Part shown: piece after piece, positions 25,801-35,441 of the stretch
Layout of the letters: the number at the start of each line of letters is the position of its first letter
How positions within the stretch are numbered: the stretch's first letter is position 1
Source of the DNA: Gliomastix tumulicola
Taxonomy: Eukaryota > Ascomycota > Sordariomycetes > Hypocreales > Bionectriaceae
Assembly: GCA_001599755.1 (NCBI GenBank)
Contig: BCHX01000012.1
Coordinates: 1 to 64,000, forward strand
Length of the DNA stretch: 64,000 bases
Direction of reading: 5' to 3'
The notes under the pieces: generated by a model
Told to the model about the DNA's origin: nothing
The model's database searches: none
What the model saw: only the letters and a program-made list of their open reading frames with translations
Position numbers and translations under genes: made by a program

Positions 25801-27322
25801 CGGCTCTTCCTCCGTGTTGCTCTCCACGACGTGTGCGAAAATGAGTACGCCGAGGTTCGGTAGGATGGTCCCGCTAAAGGCCATTGCAAATCCTGCGTCT
25901 TGCACGAGACCGTCTTTCTTCTTGAATTTCTCTCGTGAAGAGGTATGGGGGACCATGGCGCTGAAAAATGAAAGCACGCCCACTTGTAAAAGGATGCTAG
26001 CCAGCGCAGCGATGAAAACCCCACGGCGGCGCAGGTCGTATTGCAGGTTGAGGCGCAGGCTCGGCGCGTCCTTCCTTGTGTCATGAATAATGGTAACTGT
26101 CTCTTCGAGGCTGGCATCATCGTTGTTGCTCTCCTGGATATAATCCGTTCTGGTATCGCTCACGCCCTCTTGCGCTTCTGACTTGTTCCCCGTAATTCTA
26201 GAAGCGATTTCCGCTTGTTCTTGAGGGGATGGCCCAACGGGTTTGAGGTAGGTGAAAGATCCTGGCTGCCAGTTCACCGTGGTGGATGGTTTCTCGAGTT
26301 ATGGCTGTCGTTTCTCTGCTGGCTAGCTTGTAGCCAACTCGATATCCCCTTCATCTAGTCACCAGAATTGGAACCAAGTAATCAGACGATAAGAACGAAA
26401 CGAACGAGCATACATTGGGCGGAAGAGGTTAGGAATCGGTTAGCGAGTCTAGAGATCCACGCTGTCGTAAAACGGGCTCAGACCTCGCGAAGCATTCTGT
26501 AGAGTGCCCACGGCGGCCTCAAGTTACTTGTGTCCGAACCCGACATAACCTTGGATTAGTGTGGGAGGTTTCGTTGGTGACGGCGTACTGGTAGCTGGTC
26601 AGGCTCTGCGGCTCGACCTAAACGCAATCAGTCGCTTTAGCTTTCAAGATCCAAGTTCGCTTCCACTAGCCATGCAGTCATTGTAGATGCAAAGCATACC
26701 TTTGATCAGCTTGAGCCTTGTCACCCCACGCTCGTCTTACTTCAATACATCGTGCGGAGTCATGAACTCGACGGATGGCTTTGCCTCGCGTTTCAGGCCC
26801 TTGGGTACCACGAGATGAGTCCCCAAACGGATGCCGATCCCTGGCATCTCACGACGCTTTAGCCATTGTACATCTGACAGACCTCATGTGAGGTCGAGGA
26901 CATTAGTTCCATCTCGGCAATGGCTATGTTCTCTCTGGCAAGACCGACGATAGCTTGGGGAAGTCGAGGTCGAGGCCCGCCGACTCGAATGGCGCCGACG
27001 ATGGCCGTAACAATGCCGAGAACGACATAGTCATCCCATCTGAGAGACCGGCTCATGAATTAGGTCGTGATGCGTTCGCCAAACAGCGCGACGATTCTGC
27101 ATAAATCATAACGGTCAGCCTCGTCGTTCAATAGTGTTGTTGCTGCTGTTGGGAAATGAGAGACACATACGGGGCCAGGTCGGAAAACGGATCATTAGTG
27201 AAGCCGTCGGGCAAATCCCACCTAGGCATGGTGGGCAGGAGATTGCCCAGATGATGAGTGCCTCCAGTAGCAGCATTGTGGAAACTGAATGCGTGATGAC
27301 TTCGATCGCTGCTCGTAGCCAC
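22872..27322 (-). pseudogene. Decayed gene for a multi-membrane ankyrin protein
   Basis: Consecutive conserved blocks of one fungal family lie in order on the minus strand but in shifting frames. N-terminal: PTMPRWDLPDGFTNDPFSDL, an apparent intron, VALFGERITT then stop TAA (27060-27062), RWDDYVVLGIVTAIVGAIRV, ELMSSTSHEVCQMYNG then stop TAA (26859-26861). Middle: NLQYDLRRRGVFIAALASIL, a membrane segment; then LTLESTACTMLAITGLVLQF, a second one, followed after a frame change by LAQLGAIGLMTALRAWLRQG. Then RLLSWMALQL-type sequence, stop TAG (24359-24361), LPRDHYPLAM, and degraded ankyrin repeats (DIYGWTPFHYAM, EGMTPLRKVAEKSNIEMSLR, GETPLCLASRGGDVETVNLL). At least three stops look like CAA/CAG to TAA/TAG. 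Several frame shifts are present, so it is not translatable as one protein. Confidence 0.8.
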
Positions 27323-28175
27323 TTGCTAAGTTCAGGAAGAGGAAGAGGGTAAGGATGTCTAGGGTGCAGGAAAAAAGTAAGGACCTGAGGGGAAGACGGT
27401 TCGCTTTTCTAACTTTCCACTAGGCGCACAAGGTCGCCTTACAACGCATCCTCGAGTCACATGATGACGAATGCACTACGTACCACTTGGTCTTTTAATC
27501 AGCCACAACAGCACCTCTGCCTGCCCCAATCTACCTCTCTCAATCAAAGCTCCCGGTAAAAAGAAAATTAAAAATTTCTGTAGCCTCTGCCTCTGCTGCC
27601 CTTGTCTCTGTCTCATCTGCCTCCAAAGGGCGGGCATGCCGCAAGCTCGGGCTTCTAGAGAGGACTGCCCACTGTAATTTTAGGAACTTTAGGCGTTGCA
27701 AGCCCGGCCCCGGCGGCAGAAGCCTGCTGCCTGTATTTCAGTCTGATGTAGGCAGCAGGACGAAGCCTTGTAGGTAAGACAAGACTGGTACCATAAGTAA
27801 GCAGGAGCTTAATCACAACTTATCTGAACATTGCCACCGATCTTCGGCCATGAATTAGATAAAACAGTAGTTTTGCTTTTCTGGGAGTACCGTCCGAGGT
27901 ACAAACGACCTGATGATTTCGAGGTCTCGTGATCTTGGGTCCACTGTCTGCCCTCGAAAGTACTGGTACCAGAAAATGAAATCAGTTGTGGGCTCAGGTG
28001 AACTCAAGGTGAACTCACACTAGACCTTGAATGTCGAAGCCTTCCCGTGTGCAACTTCTCCCACGCAGCCTCTACTACTGTGCTTCTTACATTCACACAA
28101 TAAGCCTCAGCACTTCAAAATTCTCCTCAACTCAGGCTCCTCAAGCACACTCTCGACTTCCACATCCTCGTCACC
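27323..28175. other. Intergenic; promoter of the small secreted gene
   Basis: No coding signal recognised. A CT-rich leader precedes 28176. Confidence 0.5.
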
Positions 28176-28577
28176 ATGTTCCGACAGCTTCTCCGCCTTG
28201 CCCTCAGCCTACTCCTTTGCTCCTTCTTCCTGGCCTTGCCACTCGCTACGATCGCCTGTGAGAATGTTGAGGCCGCGCGAGAGCCCGACCACTGCCCGAA
28301 TCCAAACGCCCCAAGCATCCACGATACAGGCGTCGCCGACCCATTCCACGTACCGCAGATCCGCGACCCGCCTCACTGCTGGGAGAGCCTCGACTTGAGG
28401 CGACTCGATCTTCAGCCAGAGGAGGACAGAATGCCGATTGATCTCTACGACGATCTGGGACAGCAGCGGGTGGAAGAGCTTCGCGCGGCTGAGGCGGACG
28501 AATTTTCGCAGAGATTCGGGATGACGAAAGGGAAGAAAGTGGCGGCGGCTCTGACTATTTTCAATTTGGGACTGTAG
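28176..28577 (+). CDS. Small secreted protein with an alcohol-oxidase-derived tail
   Basis: 133 aa, single exon. The N-terminus is a strong signal peptide (MFRQLLRLALSLLLCSFFLALPLATIA), then a Pro/Asp-rich segment with three cysteines (CENVEAAREPDHC.. and PPHCWES). The last codons (KKVAAALTIFNLGL) and the following 100 bases are nearly the same as the last codons and 3' flank of the GMC oxidoreductase gene ending at 46252. So the 3' end appears to have been copied from that gene or from a lost paralogue. I do not recognise the secreted part; an effector-like role is only a guess based on size and secretion. It may also be a non-functional fusion. Confidence 0.5.
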   Translation: MFRQLLRLALSLLLCSFFLALPLATIACENVEAAREPDHCPNPNAPSIHDTGVADPFHVPQIRDPPHCWESLDLRRLDLQPEEDRMPIDLYDDLGQQRVEELRAAEADEFSQRFGMTKGKKVAAALTIFNLGL

Positions 28578-28676
28578 TGCATCTTCCAAACGCTGTTATG
28601 GTTCTATGTCGCAGTTATTCCACGGATATGGGAGGATTGAAGCCTGGGGGGGGGTAGTAATGGGAAACAGAAGCAC
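28521..28676 (+). repeat. Duplicate of the 3' end of the GMC oxidase gene
   Basis: Aligns by eye with 46199-46357: shared GGCGGCGGCTCTGA, TTCGA/AATTTGGGA, TGTAGT(A/G)CATCTTC, TATGGTTCTATGT, CATTCCACG-type stretch, TATGGGAGG and GGAAACAGAA. The match covers the last 14 codons, the stop and about 100 bases of flank. Confidence 0.85.
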
Positions 28677-28814
28677 GTTTTTTTTTTGGCCACAATTTCC
28701 TTGTTCCCTATTGTGAGGCTGCGGAAAGGCGCCCTGGTCGTAGCGCCCTTTTGAGGGGTACTCCCCAATTTGTCGGTCTGGGACAGATTTTGTCTCGAGA
28801 AGGTACAGCAGCGT

Positions 28815-29340
28815 CTAACCTGTAAACATCTCATTCATATTTATTCGGTATAGGACATTGGCTGCAAGGCAGCCCAAGTCTACACACTGTGTTTCAGTCT
28901 TGGTTGGGGACTTGCTCCCAGACTTATCCTTTGGTCGTCTGGTGAGATTCGTGATGGCCGTTAAGCCCTGTGTCTGACTAGCAGGCTGAGGACCCGGTAG
29001 AGTTGGGGTGTGAGGAAGATCTTTCGGAGACCTAACAGCTTTAATACCAGAATCAAGATGCTCCACCTAGGACTCAATGCCACTGAAAGCCTTCTCCTCA
29101 TATCCTTGCGTACGCTGGTGCGTTACTTGCTCCTCAGTTGGCTCAACTTCCCTGGCATCCCTGGACTCTTTGATGTCGTCCGAGTACGATTCGCCGTGCA
29201 TTTCTTCAATACACTCAGGATCATAGGTCCTTTCGACTTGACCAGCTAGCCAATCAAGCCTGATCCAATCCGGTCGTGCCGCGGGATCGAAGCTGGCAAG
29301 GTTTCTGAGGCTGCGTAGACAGACGGTCCTACCGGTGCGA
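28815..29340 (-). other. Possible decayed minus-strand coding frame
   Basis: One frame stays open across this stretch except for a single TAG that could be a former CAG (..FSGIES stop VEHLDSG..). It contains LASFDPAARPDWIRLDWLAG and an acidic EVEPTEEQ region. No family was recognised, and it may be chance. Confidence 0.25.
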
Positions 29341-29344
29341 GTGA

Positions 29345-29500
29345 TTAAGCAGATATAGAGTGATTAGCAAGTTAGATGACAAGGCCATCAAGTAGACCAT
29401 TCTTGAGAATATTGAAACAGGCTGGCATTCGATTGCTACCTGCAAGATAGTTCCATAGGAGGACAATAGAATTGTCGACGAAGGGTTGAATGTTGGGACA
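29345..29500 (+). pseudogene. Ghost fragment of an alcohol-oxidase-type GMC gene
   Basis: In one frame this reads ILENIETGWHSIATCKIVP, stop, EDNRIVDEGLNV, which matches the active-site region of the intact GMC gene (SIRENIGTTWHSIGTCKMAP and ENGVVDERLNV, about 46020-46125). The bases also align upstream, with a two-base length difference and several new TAG/TGA codons. It is not expressed as a protein. Together with 28521-28676 it suggests that a second oxidase copy once lay here. Confidence 0.75.
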
Positions 29501-29643
29501 AACAGTTCTGAATTAACGACACCAGGGTATGTAGTATCACCGTCATGCACCTGTACAATGCTTTGGTATGCATCTGATATTCAGAACAGTCGTCCACAGT
29601 ATAAAGATTACACACAGCTCAGCTAGCAATATAGCAACGTCGT

Positions 29644-30995
29644 TCAAGCAATCTTGAGTGCATCAGTCCGGCCCACGCTCTCAGGGTCGTAGTACGGCCT
29701 CTCTCCCAAGCTCACAGCGCGCGATCCCTGCCTCTCACCGTAGTCCGCATAGATGTAATCCGGCGTGGCAGCATGGTAGACGGACCGGTTGTCCCAGATA
29801 GCCAGGTCATTCACGTTCTGCCACCGGTACCGCACCTGCAGGTCGTGGTTCTCGACGATGAGCTGCACGAACCAGCGCAGGAAGTGCGCCGACTCCTCGT
29901 CGCTGAGGCCGTTGATCTTCTGCACGTGGTGGCCGACGGCGAAGACGGACTTCCAGCCGGTGACGGGGTTCGTGCGGATGACGGGGTGGATGGCCTCGAG
30001 GAGCTCGCCGACGTTCTCGGGGGCGCCGCGCTCGGCCGAGTAGATGCGGAAGCCGTTGCGGTCGGCGGCCTCGTTGAAGCCCGGCTGGGCGTAGGTGGCC
30101 GTGAGGGTGTCGAGGAAGGATCGGAGGGTGGGCGAGATGCGGTCGTAGACCTCGTAGCCGGAAGCCCAGAGGGTGTCTGGTTCTCATGTCAGTATTTCAC
30201 ATAGCAAAAAATGTCTCTCCAGGTTAAGAGATGGACAGGGACATTTTGGACGTACCACCACCAGTCTTGGGAAGCTTGGTGAGCCTCAGAAGAGCGTAGT
30301 CACTGGGCACAGGCTCGAACGTGATGTCCGAGTGCCACTGCGCCTTCTGGCTCTGCTTCTTGGCGCCAAAGTGCTGCGAGTACAGCTTCTTAGCCTGGAC
30401 GGAGGAAATAACGCTGATCTCGTTGTCCTTGTCCTCCTCGCGGGACGCGTTCATGACTGGGTGGATGTGCAGCCCGGATGTCTCCGGCTTGCCAGACAGC
30501 TGGCCGAGGCGCTGGACGAGCTCCTTCTGGAGGTCGTTTGTCACGTTGTCCTGCTTCCTGAAGAAGACGACGCCACGCTGGGAGACTGTAAGATGTTAGA
30601 CACGCGTTTATCCAGTGTTATCAATGACGGTAGACAAAGCGGATTGAAGGGATGAGTGGACACCGCCGGATATGAGCACAGGTGGACAAACTTGTGATGG
30701 CAAGATCGCGGATGAGTTCATCCGAGTTCGGGGCACTCAGCAGCTCAGCGAGGTCGACATTGACGAACTCGCGTCCAATAATGGGCGTCACGTCGAAGGA
30801 CTCGTACTTGTCGAGGGCGCCGCTCAGCTTCAGGGGCTCGCGGTGGTCGGTCCTGAGCTCCGGGAGGGCCTGGTCGGCGGCGGGGATGGTAGACCCATTA
30901 TCGCCGAGGGTTTTGGTCTTGAAAGGGAGCGCCTTGCTGACGGGGGGAGCTTGCACGGCCGGGGCGGCGTTCTGGGTCTCGGCAGAGGGGGCCAT
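29644..30995 (-). CDS. TauD/TfdA-family 2-oxoglutarate dioxygenase, three exons
   Basis: The model is complement(join(29644..30176,30256..30585,30692..30995)), 388 aa. Introns are GTTTGT..TTACAG (30586-30691) and GTACGT..ACCAG (30177-30255); the splices give LAITISQRGVVFFRKQ and PKTGGDTLWASGYEVYD. Iron ligands are visible: QWHSDITFEP (His and Asp near 185 and 187), the distal His in DNRSVYHAATPDY (about 345), and the 2OG-binding Arg in GSRAVSLGERPYYD (about 372). Such enzymes hydroxylate sulfonates, phenoxyacids, carnitine-type or other carboxylates, using 2-oxoglutarate and O2, in the cytosol. It is the left edge of the proposed catabolic cluster. The substrate is unknown. The C-terminus has no PTS1. 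Confidence 0.92.
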
Positions 30996-32121
30996 GATGA
31001 CTGCGTGCTCTTGATATGGATATCAAATAACGTTGGATTCAGATGTCTTAGCGATGATCCGACAAGCTCTGCAAGAATAAATGACTGTCAGCAGGTTCTC
31101 ATCGTCGCTTTATATCCATATCAGTGACACCCGCCGTGGGTTGCATCTATCGCGGGGACCGATGGCGTGATTTGCAACCCCCATTCACTCATCACCACAA
31201 AGAAGTGATAGCGCGTGGGATCATCAATCAACGACACCATCTGGCCCCCATCGATCATGCAGCTTCCAATCATGCCATAGATAAGCGTCCAAATTCCCGT
31301 CTCAATCGTGTTATCGAGCAGTGTCCAGTGTCCCTCTTCGCCATTCGGGTGGTCAGCAGCGGGGTTTTCCCTCCTCGAATTTACCAGGGCAATAACGCAA
31401 CGAACCGGACGCGATCCGGTCTCCATCGAACTTCCCCTCATCTTTAATCCGGCGAATGGAATTGGGTCTGTTGCAAATGAGTGGAATCGAGCAGTGAACG
31501 CCGGGTGACTCTCTCGCTGTGGCGTCAGACCTCCTCATCAATGATGCCATCAACAGCCTATGGCGCGTCGTCGCGATGCCTACCGTCGCACAGGGAGATG
31601 CATACGAGCAAGCATCCACCGTGGCATTCGACGGGCTGCAATTCGCCAGCTTGAGGCCATCTTGAGTGACGCTGACGCCATCACCGACTCCCGGGTGGCG
31701 ATGCGTGAAGGAGGAGGGTGGCCTGGAGCGACGAGCCGTTGCTTGGCGTGCCGTTGCGCGATGCCATATGGATGCTGCCGATTCGGCCCCGCGTGTTGAA
31801 TGCTCGGATTGAACCGCTTGTCGGTGTCGCTACTGAAAGTGGCCAAGCTTGATGAAGTGAGTGGTCATTCCAGATGAGCTGCCCCTCAGTAATGCCATGG
31901 CGAACATTGCGGCATCAGTAACACCATCGCTTGAATAGCAGCAAACGGACATTTATTATGTGATGGATGTTGTCAAACTTTGCCCCACGAGCTTCTATCG
32001 ATATTACTACTAGTAGGTATCGCAGCTTCGGAGAAGGTTTCGGAGAAGAGGTAGTGCCGACGCCGACAGCCCAGCTACTACTAGTAGTACTACTACTAGT
32101 AGTACCTACTAAGGTACCTAC
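30996..32121. other. Intergenic, about 1.1 kb
   Basis: Promoter of the dioxygenase gene at the left. 31120-31860 has several overlapping open frames without family support; one plus-strand stretch (NDAINSLWRVVAMPTVAQGD near 31540-31600) looks faintly protein-like and may be a relic. Palindromic CTACTAGTAG elements sit at 32007-32102. Confidence 0.45.
32007..32102. repeat. Three copies of the palindrome CTACTAGTAG
   Basis: Exact copies at 32007-32016, 32078-32087 and 32093-32102, the last two nearly adjacent, just past the 3' end of the minus-strand SDR gene. They could fold as hairpins in its 3' UTR or terminator region. A fourth exact copy is at 12761-12770. Confidence 0.7.
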
Positions 32122-33349
32122 CTACTTGAGACCACCAGAGAGCAGCACCTCTTGCCCCGTCAAGAACCCCGTCTTAGCCATCCTGTCAATGTCAGCATTC
32201 AAGCAGCCAAGAGTGGCTATGGGTAACTTCATCTTACATCAAAACCACATTCAAAACCTCCTCCGGATGTCCCAGTCGATGCACGGGGATGCTCGCCGCA
32301 ATGGCCAGGCCCGGATCCGATTTCTTGAGTTCGTCCAGGTCGGTCTTGCTCGTCCATTCGCTGCGAATGTTCTAGTTAACATCAACGCAGTTCTCATTCT
32401 CAGTCGCAGGCGCACCTACTCGGACTTGGGAGTCGGTATCATGTTCGTCGCCCCGATCATCGCCGGCAGGATCTGCACCGTCAGTACGTACCTATCGCCA
32501 CAACATTCACTGGTTGCCGCGATCGGCATCATTGCGCCAACACATACCGTGTTCACCGTCACACCCTCGCCGGCGAGTACCGTGGCCAGATTCTGCCCCA
32601 TAGAGCTTGCATTGATCAGTCCAAGCTCGGCGACAGGCACTGGGCGGGAGTTTTCTCACCTGAGAGCCCCTTTCGTCGCGGCATAGTGACAACCGTTGAT
32701 TCCACCTCCCTTACTCGCGATACTCCCAATGAGAATCACCCGTCCCCAGGACTGGGCTCTCATTCCAGGCAAGCAGGCCCTGACTACCACGAATTGACTC
32801 CGGGCGTTGACCTCCATCATCTCGTCCCAGTCGTCCTCACCGATGTCAGCAGGATCGCGGATCCTCTTGCCAAGCCCAGCATTCGCAATGAGAATTGAAA
32901 TGGCCTTGTGCTTAGCGGCGATCGCAGGCTCCCCGAGGATGTTGTCGACAAGCAGCCGAGTGTCAGAGCGAGAAGAAAGATCGGCGGCGATGCAGTGGAA
33001 CAGCTGTTCTGGATAGCTTTGGCGCAGTTCCTCGGCCAGCGATTCCACCTTGGTCTACGTTTCCATCGTCAGCTACTTTCACTCGTGGGAGAGCTTCCCG
33101 TTGGCCTGTTGCTGTAAGCGGGCGAGCTAACCAGGCTGGCATTGCAGTGAAGCACGACATCGCAGCCTTCGTGCGCCAAGCCATGGGCGATTGTCGACCC
33201 AATCCCGCCGCTTTGCTCCCAGATTTGTGAGCGAGGAATCAGCCAATGAGCCATGTATCTGTGGAGGCAACGCACCTGGCTCCGGTGACAAGTGCTAGAC
33301 GGCCTACGACGGCATTGTCCAAGGCTCTGATCCTGTATATCGTAGACAT
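32122..33349 (-). CDS. Short-chain dehydrogenase/reductase, seven exons
   Basis: The model is complement(join(32122..32182,32238..32360,32420..32472,32548..32605,32660..33054,33132..33210,33276..33349)), 280 aa; every junction keeps the frame. Exon joins restore LVTGASGGIGSTIAHGLAHE (cofactor motif T-G-x-x-x-G-x-G, residues 22-29), ILIANAG (109-111), catalytic Ser162 in IGSIASKGG, and Tyr175-x-x-x-Lys179 in CHYAATKGAL. The end VLLSGGLK matches FabG-like classical SDRs. Two introns end in AAG instead of the common CAG/TAG. The enzyme would oxidise a hydroxyl or reduce a ketone with NAD(P). The gene lies inside the proposed catabolic cluster, with a near-palindromic GGAGGGGCTCCTCA site about 165 bases upstream. 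Confidence 0.9.
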
Positions 33350-33832
33350 GTTGTGCGAGACTGCCATGAAGCAAGAAGTCTGCAGTATCGATGGTATTGT
33401 CGCGATGGCACCGTTGGAATTCTCCAGACGGCCTTTAGAATAAGCGTACTCCTATCATAGGACTAAGAGCCTAGGGCACAGACTATTATACTTCGAGAAG
33501 CGGTGGGGTAGACCGGAGGGGCTCCTCAGGAGCAATAGACTGGGCATCGAAGAGATGATCAGAGGTAGATATGAAGATCAGACACGAGAAGATGGTAGTA
33601 CTGAACAAAATCTACCTCAGGACTTGCTTTCTATACATGGTAGTTTGATCGAGAAGGGCCCCTAAACAAGGAAATCTAGTCGCTAGCACAACTAATCACA
33701 TGTTGACTCAAATATGACTTGTCTGGGATAGATTGTCTTATATCAACCTAAACTCCTAGCCTCGCCAGTTTTAACGACGCCAGTGAGGTTCTATTCATGT
33801 CTATTTCTCTGTAGTGCCCGTCCCATATCTCA
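33350..33832. other. Spacer between SDR and aldolase genes
   Basis: Holds the SDR promoter (with the site at 33515-33528) and the 3' flank of the aldolase gene. No gene seen. Confidence 0.5.
33515..33528. promoter_or_regulatory. GGAGGGGCTCCTCA, variant of cluster palindrome
   Basis: Matches GGAGGAGCTCCTCC at 12 of 14 positions and lies about 165 bases upstream of the SDR start codon. Confidence 0.45.
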
Positions 33833-34633
33833 TCATGACCGAGCCACGTCAAACTCGGCAATGTACCAGTTCTGAATAGCTTTCGTGTCGCCCGTGATAG
33901 CGACAGTGTCATACCTCTCCCGCGCCTCCTTTGCCGCAGCACCATTGTTCACCATTCGACCGACCCACTTGCCATGTTTCCTTCCAGCAGCAATAATCTT
34001 GTCGATAGCAGCCAGGAATTCCGGCTCGTCTCCCCGAGCAGGCACGTATCCGAGCAGAGACTGCGCGAGGTCGTTGGGCCCAATGAAGACGAGGTCGACA
34101 CCCTCGACCGCGCAAATCTCGTCGACATTCTCCACGCCAGCGGCCGTCTCGATCTGGATCATGGTGATGATGGTCTCGTTGGCAGACTTCATGTACTCAG
34201 GGGTCGTGAGGCCGTGCGCAATGGCTGGGAACGCGGAACCCTGACCGCGGACGCCCTGAGGAGGGAACTTGGCCGAGGCAACGACCTGCCGTGCCTCATC
34301 CGCGTTGTTGACCTGCGGCACCATGATTCCGTGGGCACCCGTGTCGAGCGCGCGCTTGAGGATGTCGTGCGAGGGACCGCGGACGCGGATGATGGGCGAC
34401 ACGCCTAGGGAGGCAACGGCCGCGACAGAGTTGTGCATGGCATCGTCGCCAATGTGGCCGTGCTCGCCGTCGAGAATGATGCCGTCAACGCCCGTTAGGG
34501 AGACGATCTGTGCCTGACGGACAGAAGGGATGGCGACAAAGGTCATCAGGGGCCAGTCGCCGGCTTTGAGCTTGTTCAGCACCTTCAGCCGGGGATTGCT
34601 GATCTTTGTCGTGTGCGCGTTTTCGTATGCCAT
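33833..34633 (-). CDS. HpcH/HpaI-family aldolase
   Basis: 266 aa from the ATG at 34633, single exon; the frame continues 14 codons upstream only from a TTG. TIM-barrel class II aldolase features are clear: GVDGIILDGEHGHIGDD, SPIIRVRGPSHDILKRALDT, GAHGIMVPQVNNADEARQVV, GVRGQGSAFPA, metal ligands in IQIETAAGVEN and GVDLVFIGPNDLA. Family members cleave 4-hydroxy-2-oxo acids to pyruvate plus an aldehyde with a divalent metal (hydroxyheptanedioate or 2-keto-3-deoxy-L-rhamnonate aldolase type). It is probably cytosolic. It is divergently transcribed from the transporter across a promoter carrying three copies or variants of the cluster palindrome, which suggests joint control. Confidence 0.93.
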   Translation of the reverse strand: MAYENAHTTKISNPRLKVLNKLKAGDWPLMTFVAIPSVRQAQIVSLTGVDGIILDGEHGHIGDDAMHNSVAAVASLGVSPIIRVRGPSHDILKRALDTGAHGIMVPQVNNADEARQVVASAKFPPQGVRGQGSAFPAIAHGLTTPEYMKSANETIITMIQIETAAGVENVDEICAVEGVDLVFIGPNDLAQSLLGYVPARGDEPEFLAAIDKIIAAGRKHGKWVGRMVNNGAAAKEARERYDTVAITGDTKAIQNWYIAEFDVARS

Positions 34634-34833
34634 TGCTGCGGCGGGAACTGAGGTCGATTTGGAATTGGGTTGCAATAGGGATGATGGTGCTGGAGTGTGT
34701 GCAACGAGAGCGCAATACTGAGAATGTTTCCTGGCCTGGCGGTTAATATTATCTTATCACCTAGTAAGGAATTTGCAGGACGCTTGTCAAATACTTACAG
34801 AAACTCCATCCTCTAAATCGATCGCCCGTGTGA

Positions 34834-34847
34834 GACGGAGCTCCCCC
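34834..34847. promoter_or_regulatory. GACGGAGCTCCCCC site
   Basis: Exact GGAGCTCC core with weaker flanks, 11 of 14 matches to the cluster palindrome. Confidence 0.4.
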
Positions 34848-34924
34848 TTGAGGATGATTCTGTTGATGATTGTTGTTGATGTCTAGGTTAAGGCGAACAA
34901 GGAGCGCGAGTGAGAACTCCACTG

Positions 34925-34938
34925 GGAGGAGCTCCTCC
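34925..34938. promoter_or_regulatory. Perfect palindrome GGAGGAGCTCCTCC
   Basis: 14-bp perfect inverted repeat, midway between the aldolase and transporter genes. An identical copy lies at 40668-40681 in the other divergent promoter of the cluster. Confidence 0.7.
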
Positions 34939-35006
34939 CTAGTCTCCACTTTTCCTCTCACCGAGATAACCAGTCAGTCCTCCTCGACGCTAAACGACTC
35001 AGAAAC

Positions 35007-35020
35007 TTGAGGAGCTCCAC
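35007..35020. promoter_or_regulatory. TGAGGAGCTCCACC site
   Basis: Exact GGAGCTCC core; 12 of 14 matches to the cluster palindrome. Confidence 0.5.
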
Positions 35021-35441
35021 CAGCACAAGATTTCGAGGAAACTTGCATCTATCACAACCGCCAATGCTGAGTTCGTCCCCAGGTCTAGGCACGGCCGAGA
35101 TTCTGAGCGCCCTTCCTAGGGGTGCTGTGTCGTTCCTGGTCCGAGATCACTTGCTGCTGGGGTGGCTAGTGACCGGCGCGCCTTATCTTTGTCATGGGAC
35201 CAAGCGGTTAGGAGCACCAGGTTTGTCTCGGCAATGGGCAGTTGGCTCCTTATCAACACCTCCTTCTCGACTATCGCTTGCGTACTTAGGCAACGACATC
35301 TATATAACATTGGAAGTGCCTGACCTGCTCTCTAGAGTCCAGGCAGCCTCATCACCGTCAAGCAACTCGACCATCTCGAGACGTGTTGTCTGTCCAATCA
35401 CAACAAGGAACAAGAAAGACCTCAGCCAGCAACGCCTCATC

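Larger units (their letters stand above)
34634..35441. promoter_or_regulatory. Divergent promoter of aldolase and transporter genes
   Basis: About 800 bases with three palindromic GGAGCTCC-core sites (34834-34847, 34925-34938, 35007-35020). The open frame on the plus strand before the transporter ATG is not conserved and is taken as leader. Confidence 0.6.

Noticed and set aside
31124..31846. Several overlapping frames of 80-107 codons
   Set aside because: Frames on both strands compete and none shows a family signature; left as spacer.
35007..35441. N-terminal extension of the transporter frame by 145 codons
   Set aside because: Sequence is unconserved leader containing a palindromic promoter site; the ATG at 35442 gives the normal family start.
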